Shown here: positions 4,536 through 5,442 of the stretch, one piece after another
Position numbering within the stretch: position 1 is the first letter of the stretch
Layout: the number at the start of each line of letters is the position of its first letter
From: an uncultured Eubacteriales bacterium
GTDB taxonomy: Bacteria; Bacillota; Clostridia; Christensenellales; UBA1242
NCBI GenBank assembly: GCA_902796285.1
Contig: CADBOH010000092.1
Location: 1-5,442 of the forward strand
DNA length: 5,442 nucleotides
Direction of reading: 5' to 3'
The notes under the pieces: model-generated
What the model was told of the DNA's origin: nothing
Database searches by the model: none
Seen by the model: only the letters and a program-made list of their open reading frames with translations
Translations under genes and position numbers: made by a program

Positions 4536-5123
4536 ATGATAGCATTTTTAATTGGAGTTATAGAAGAAAAAGGTGAAAACAATTTAGTTATGGATGTTAA
4601 TGGTGTTGGATATGGCCTTAATGTGTCTTCAACAACACTTTTAACTATTGGACAAGTTGGTGAAAGAGCAAAAATTTACACCTATATGGCTGTGAGAGAG
4701 GATGATATATCCCTTTTTGGATTTTCAACTCAGGAGGAACGAGATTTATTTTATCAACTTATTACTGTTAGTGGGATTGGTCCTAAAATGGCGATTGGTA
4801 TATTGTCTGGATTAAGTATTTCAGACTTGACAGTTGCAATCATAAACGAAGATGTAAAACTACTTTCAAAAATCAAGGGGCTAGGCAAGAAAACTGCCGA
4901 AAGACTTTGCCTTGAATTAAAGGATAAACTCAGTCCTATAGGCGTAACACAAAACACATTTACTGTTGATTATGATGAAGACGCCGTTCAAATGGCAACA
5001 GATACGCTTGTTAGCCTTGGAATCAACAAAAATGATGCATATATGCTTGCAAGAGCAAATGCAACTGAAAATGCAACCGCAGAAGAAATTATTTCAAAAT
5101 CATTAAGGGGGTATAAAGGGTAA
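4536..5123 (+). CDS. ruvA: Holliday junction branch migration protein RuvA
   Basis: RuvA tetramers hold the Holliday junction in a square-planar form and load the RuvB motor. The 195 residues have the expected three parts. An OB-fold domain (about 1-64) contains VNGVGYGLNV at 21-30 and the acidic pin E55-D56 within REDDISLFGF. The second domain has two helix-hairpin-helix motifs, VSGIGPKMA at 78-86 and KIKGLGKKTAERL at 112-124. A linker (about 132-145) follows, then the small C-terminal RuvB-binding domain (about 146-195). AGGAG (4526-4530), overlapping the ruvC stop, is 5 bases before the ATG. Its stop TAA shares its last A with the ruvB ATG. An internal AGGAGG at 4732-4737 lies inside the gene and is not followed by a plausible start. 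Confidence 0.97.
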   Translation: MIAFLIGVIEEKGENNLVMDVNGVGYGLNVSSTTLLTIGQVGERAKIYTYMAVREDDISLFGFSTQEERDLFYQLITVSGIGPKMAIGILSGLSISDLTVAIINEDVKLLSKIKGLGKKTAERLCLELKDKLSPIGVTQNTFTVDYDEDAVQMATDTLVSLGINKNDAYMLARANATENATAEEIISKSLRGYKG

Positions 5124-5442
5124 TGGAAGAAGTTGACAGATTTATTACTAGCACAAAAAATCTTACAGACGCTGAAATAGAAAACTCTTTAAGACCTACA
5201 TCGTTTGATGAGTATATCGGTCAAACAAAAGTTAAGGATGCGCTTTCTGTTTACATCCAGGCCGCAAAAACAAGAAAGGAAAGTCTTGATCATGTTCTTT
5301 TGTACGGGCCTCCAGGGCTTGGAAAAACCACATTATCACACATTATCGCCAACGAGCTTGGGTCTCAATTTAAAGTAACATCTGGGCCAGCAATCGAGCA
5401 TGCAGCCGATCTAGCTGCAATTTCAACAAATCTAAATCAAAA
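5123..5442 (+). CDS. ruvB: Holliday junction branch migration ATPase RuvB (3' end outside window)
   Basis: RuvB is the hexameric AAA+ motor that drives branch migration on RuvA-bound junctions. Only the first 106 complete codons are present, about a third of the usual 330-350 residues. Visible are the N-terminal SLRPTSFDEYIGQ (22-34), the Walker A loop GPPGLGKT (62-69) and SGPAIEHAADLAA (87-99). In that last motif the usual GDLAA is ADLAA, with Ala95 replacing a normally conserved Gly. Walker B and the sensor motifs lie beyond the edge. The ATG overlaps the ruvA stop by one base (TAATG), and AAGGGGG at 5105-5111 is a plausible ribosome binding site, so the two proteins are probably made by coupled translation. 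Confidence 0.96.
   Translation, partial: MEEVDRFITSTKNLTDAEIENSLRPTSFDEYIGQTKVKDALSVYIQAAKTRKESLDHVLLYGPPGLGKTTLSHIIANELGSQFKVTSGPAIEHAADLAAISTNLNQ

Noticed and set aside
4732..4737. AGGAGG inside ruvA as an internal ribosome binding site
   Set aside because: It encodes the Gln-Glu-Glu of a conserved RuvA segment and no start codon follows at a usable distance.
1..5442. Alternative genetic code with TGA as tryptophan, considered because of the low GC
   Set aside because: No gene needs in-frame TGA, and the 1-264 frame ends naturally at TGA; standard code fits everything.

Overview
The window comes from an AT-rich genome (roughly one third G+C by eye). It carries core translation genes followed by Holliday-junction genes, all on the + strand. 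Shine-Dalgarno sites are strong (AAGGAGG type), promoters are sigma-A-like with extended -10 elements, and the infC leader carries an attenuator of the Firmicutes type. All TGA codons seen act as stops, so the code is standard (not Mycoplasma-like). A RuvC resolvase next to ruvAB argues for a Clostridia-like low-GC Firmicute rather than Bacilli or Mollicutes, which generally use RecU. No genus can be named from the sequence.

Layout: 1-264 is the C-terminal end of an unrecognised membrane protein. A near-consensus promoter (283-311) then drives a leader with a Rho-independent attenuator (397-433). The translation operon follows: infC (451-966, starting at an ATT codon), rpmI (980-1174), rplT (1188-1529), a TrmH/SpoU-family RNA methyltransferase (1529-2263, overlapping rplT by one base) and yebC (2266-3000). 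A terminator closes it at 3002-3030. Next is a separate unit with its own promoter (3101-3129) and terminator (3961-3988). It encodes two small, unrecognised, charged coiled-coil proteins (3154-3435 and 3562-3960). Last comes ruvC (4039-4527), ruvA (4536-5123) and the start of ruvB (5123 to the window edge), with a promoter that would make the ruvC message leaderless.

Working together: IF3, L35 and L20 are a classic co-regulated set in which L20 is expected to repress its own operon through the leader. The methyltransferase and YebC add rRNA modification and translation or regulatory roles. RuvA, RuvB and RuvC form the branch-migration and resolution machine. yebC next to ruvCAB is a common bacterial arrangement, and here the two coiled-coil genes are inserted into it.

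The points most worth a second look are the two-gene coiled-coil cassette, the in-frame reading that continues past the stop codon of its first gene, the predicted leaderless ruvC, the mutually exclusive RNA helices in the infC leader, and the ATT start of infC. No mobile element, CRISPR array, tRNA or rRNA gene was seen.
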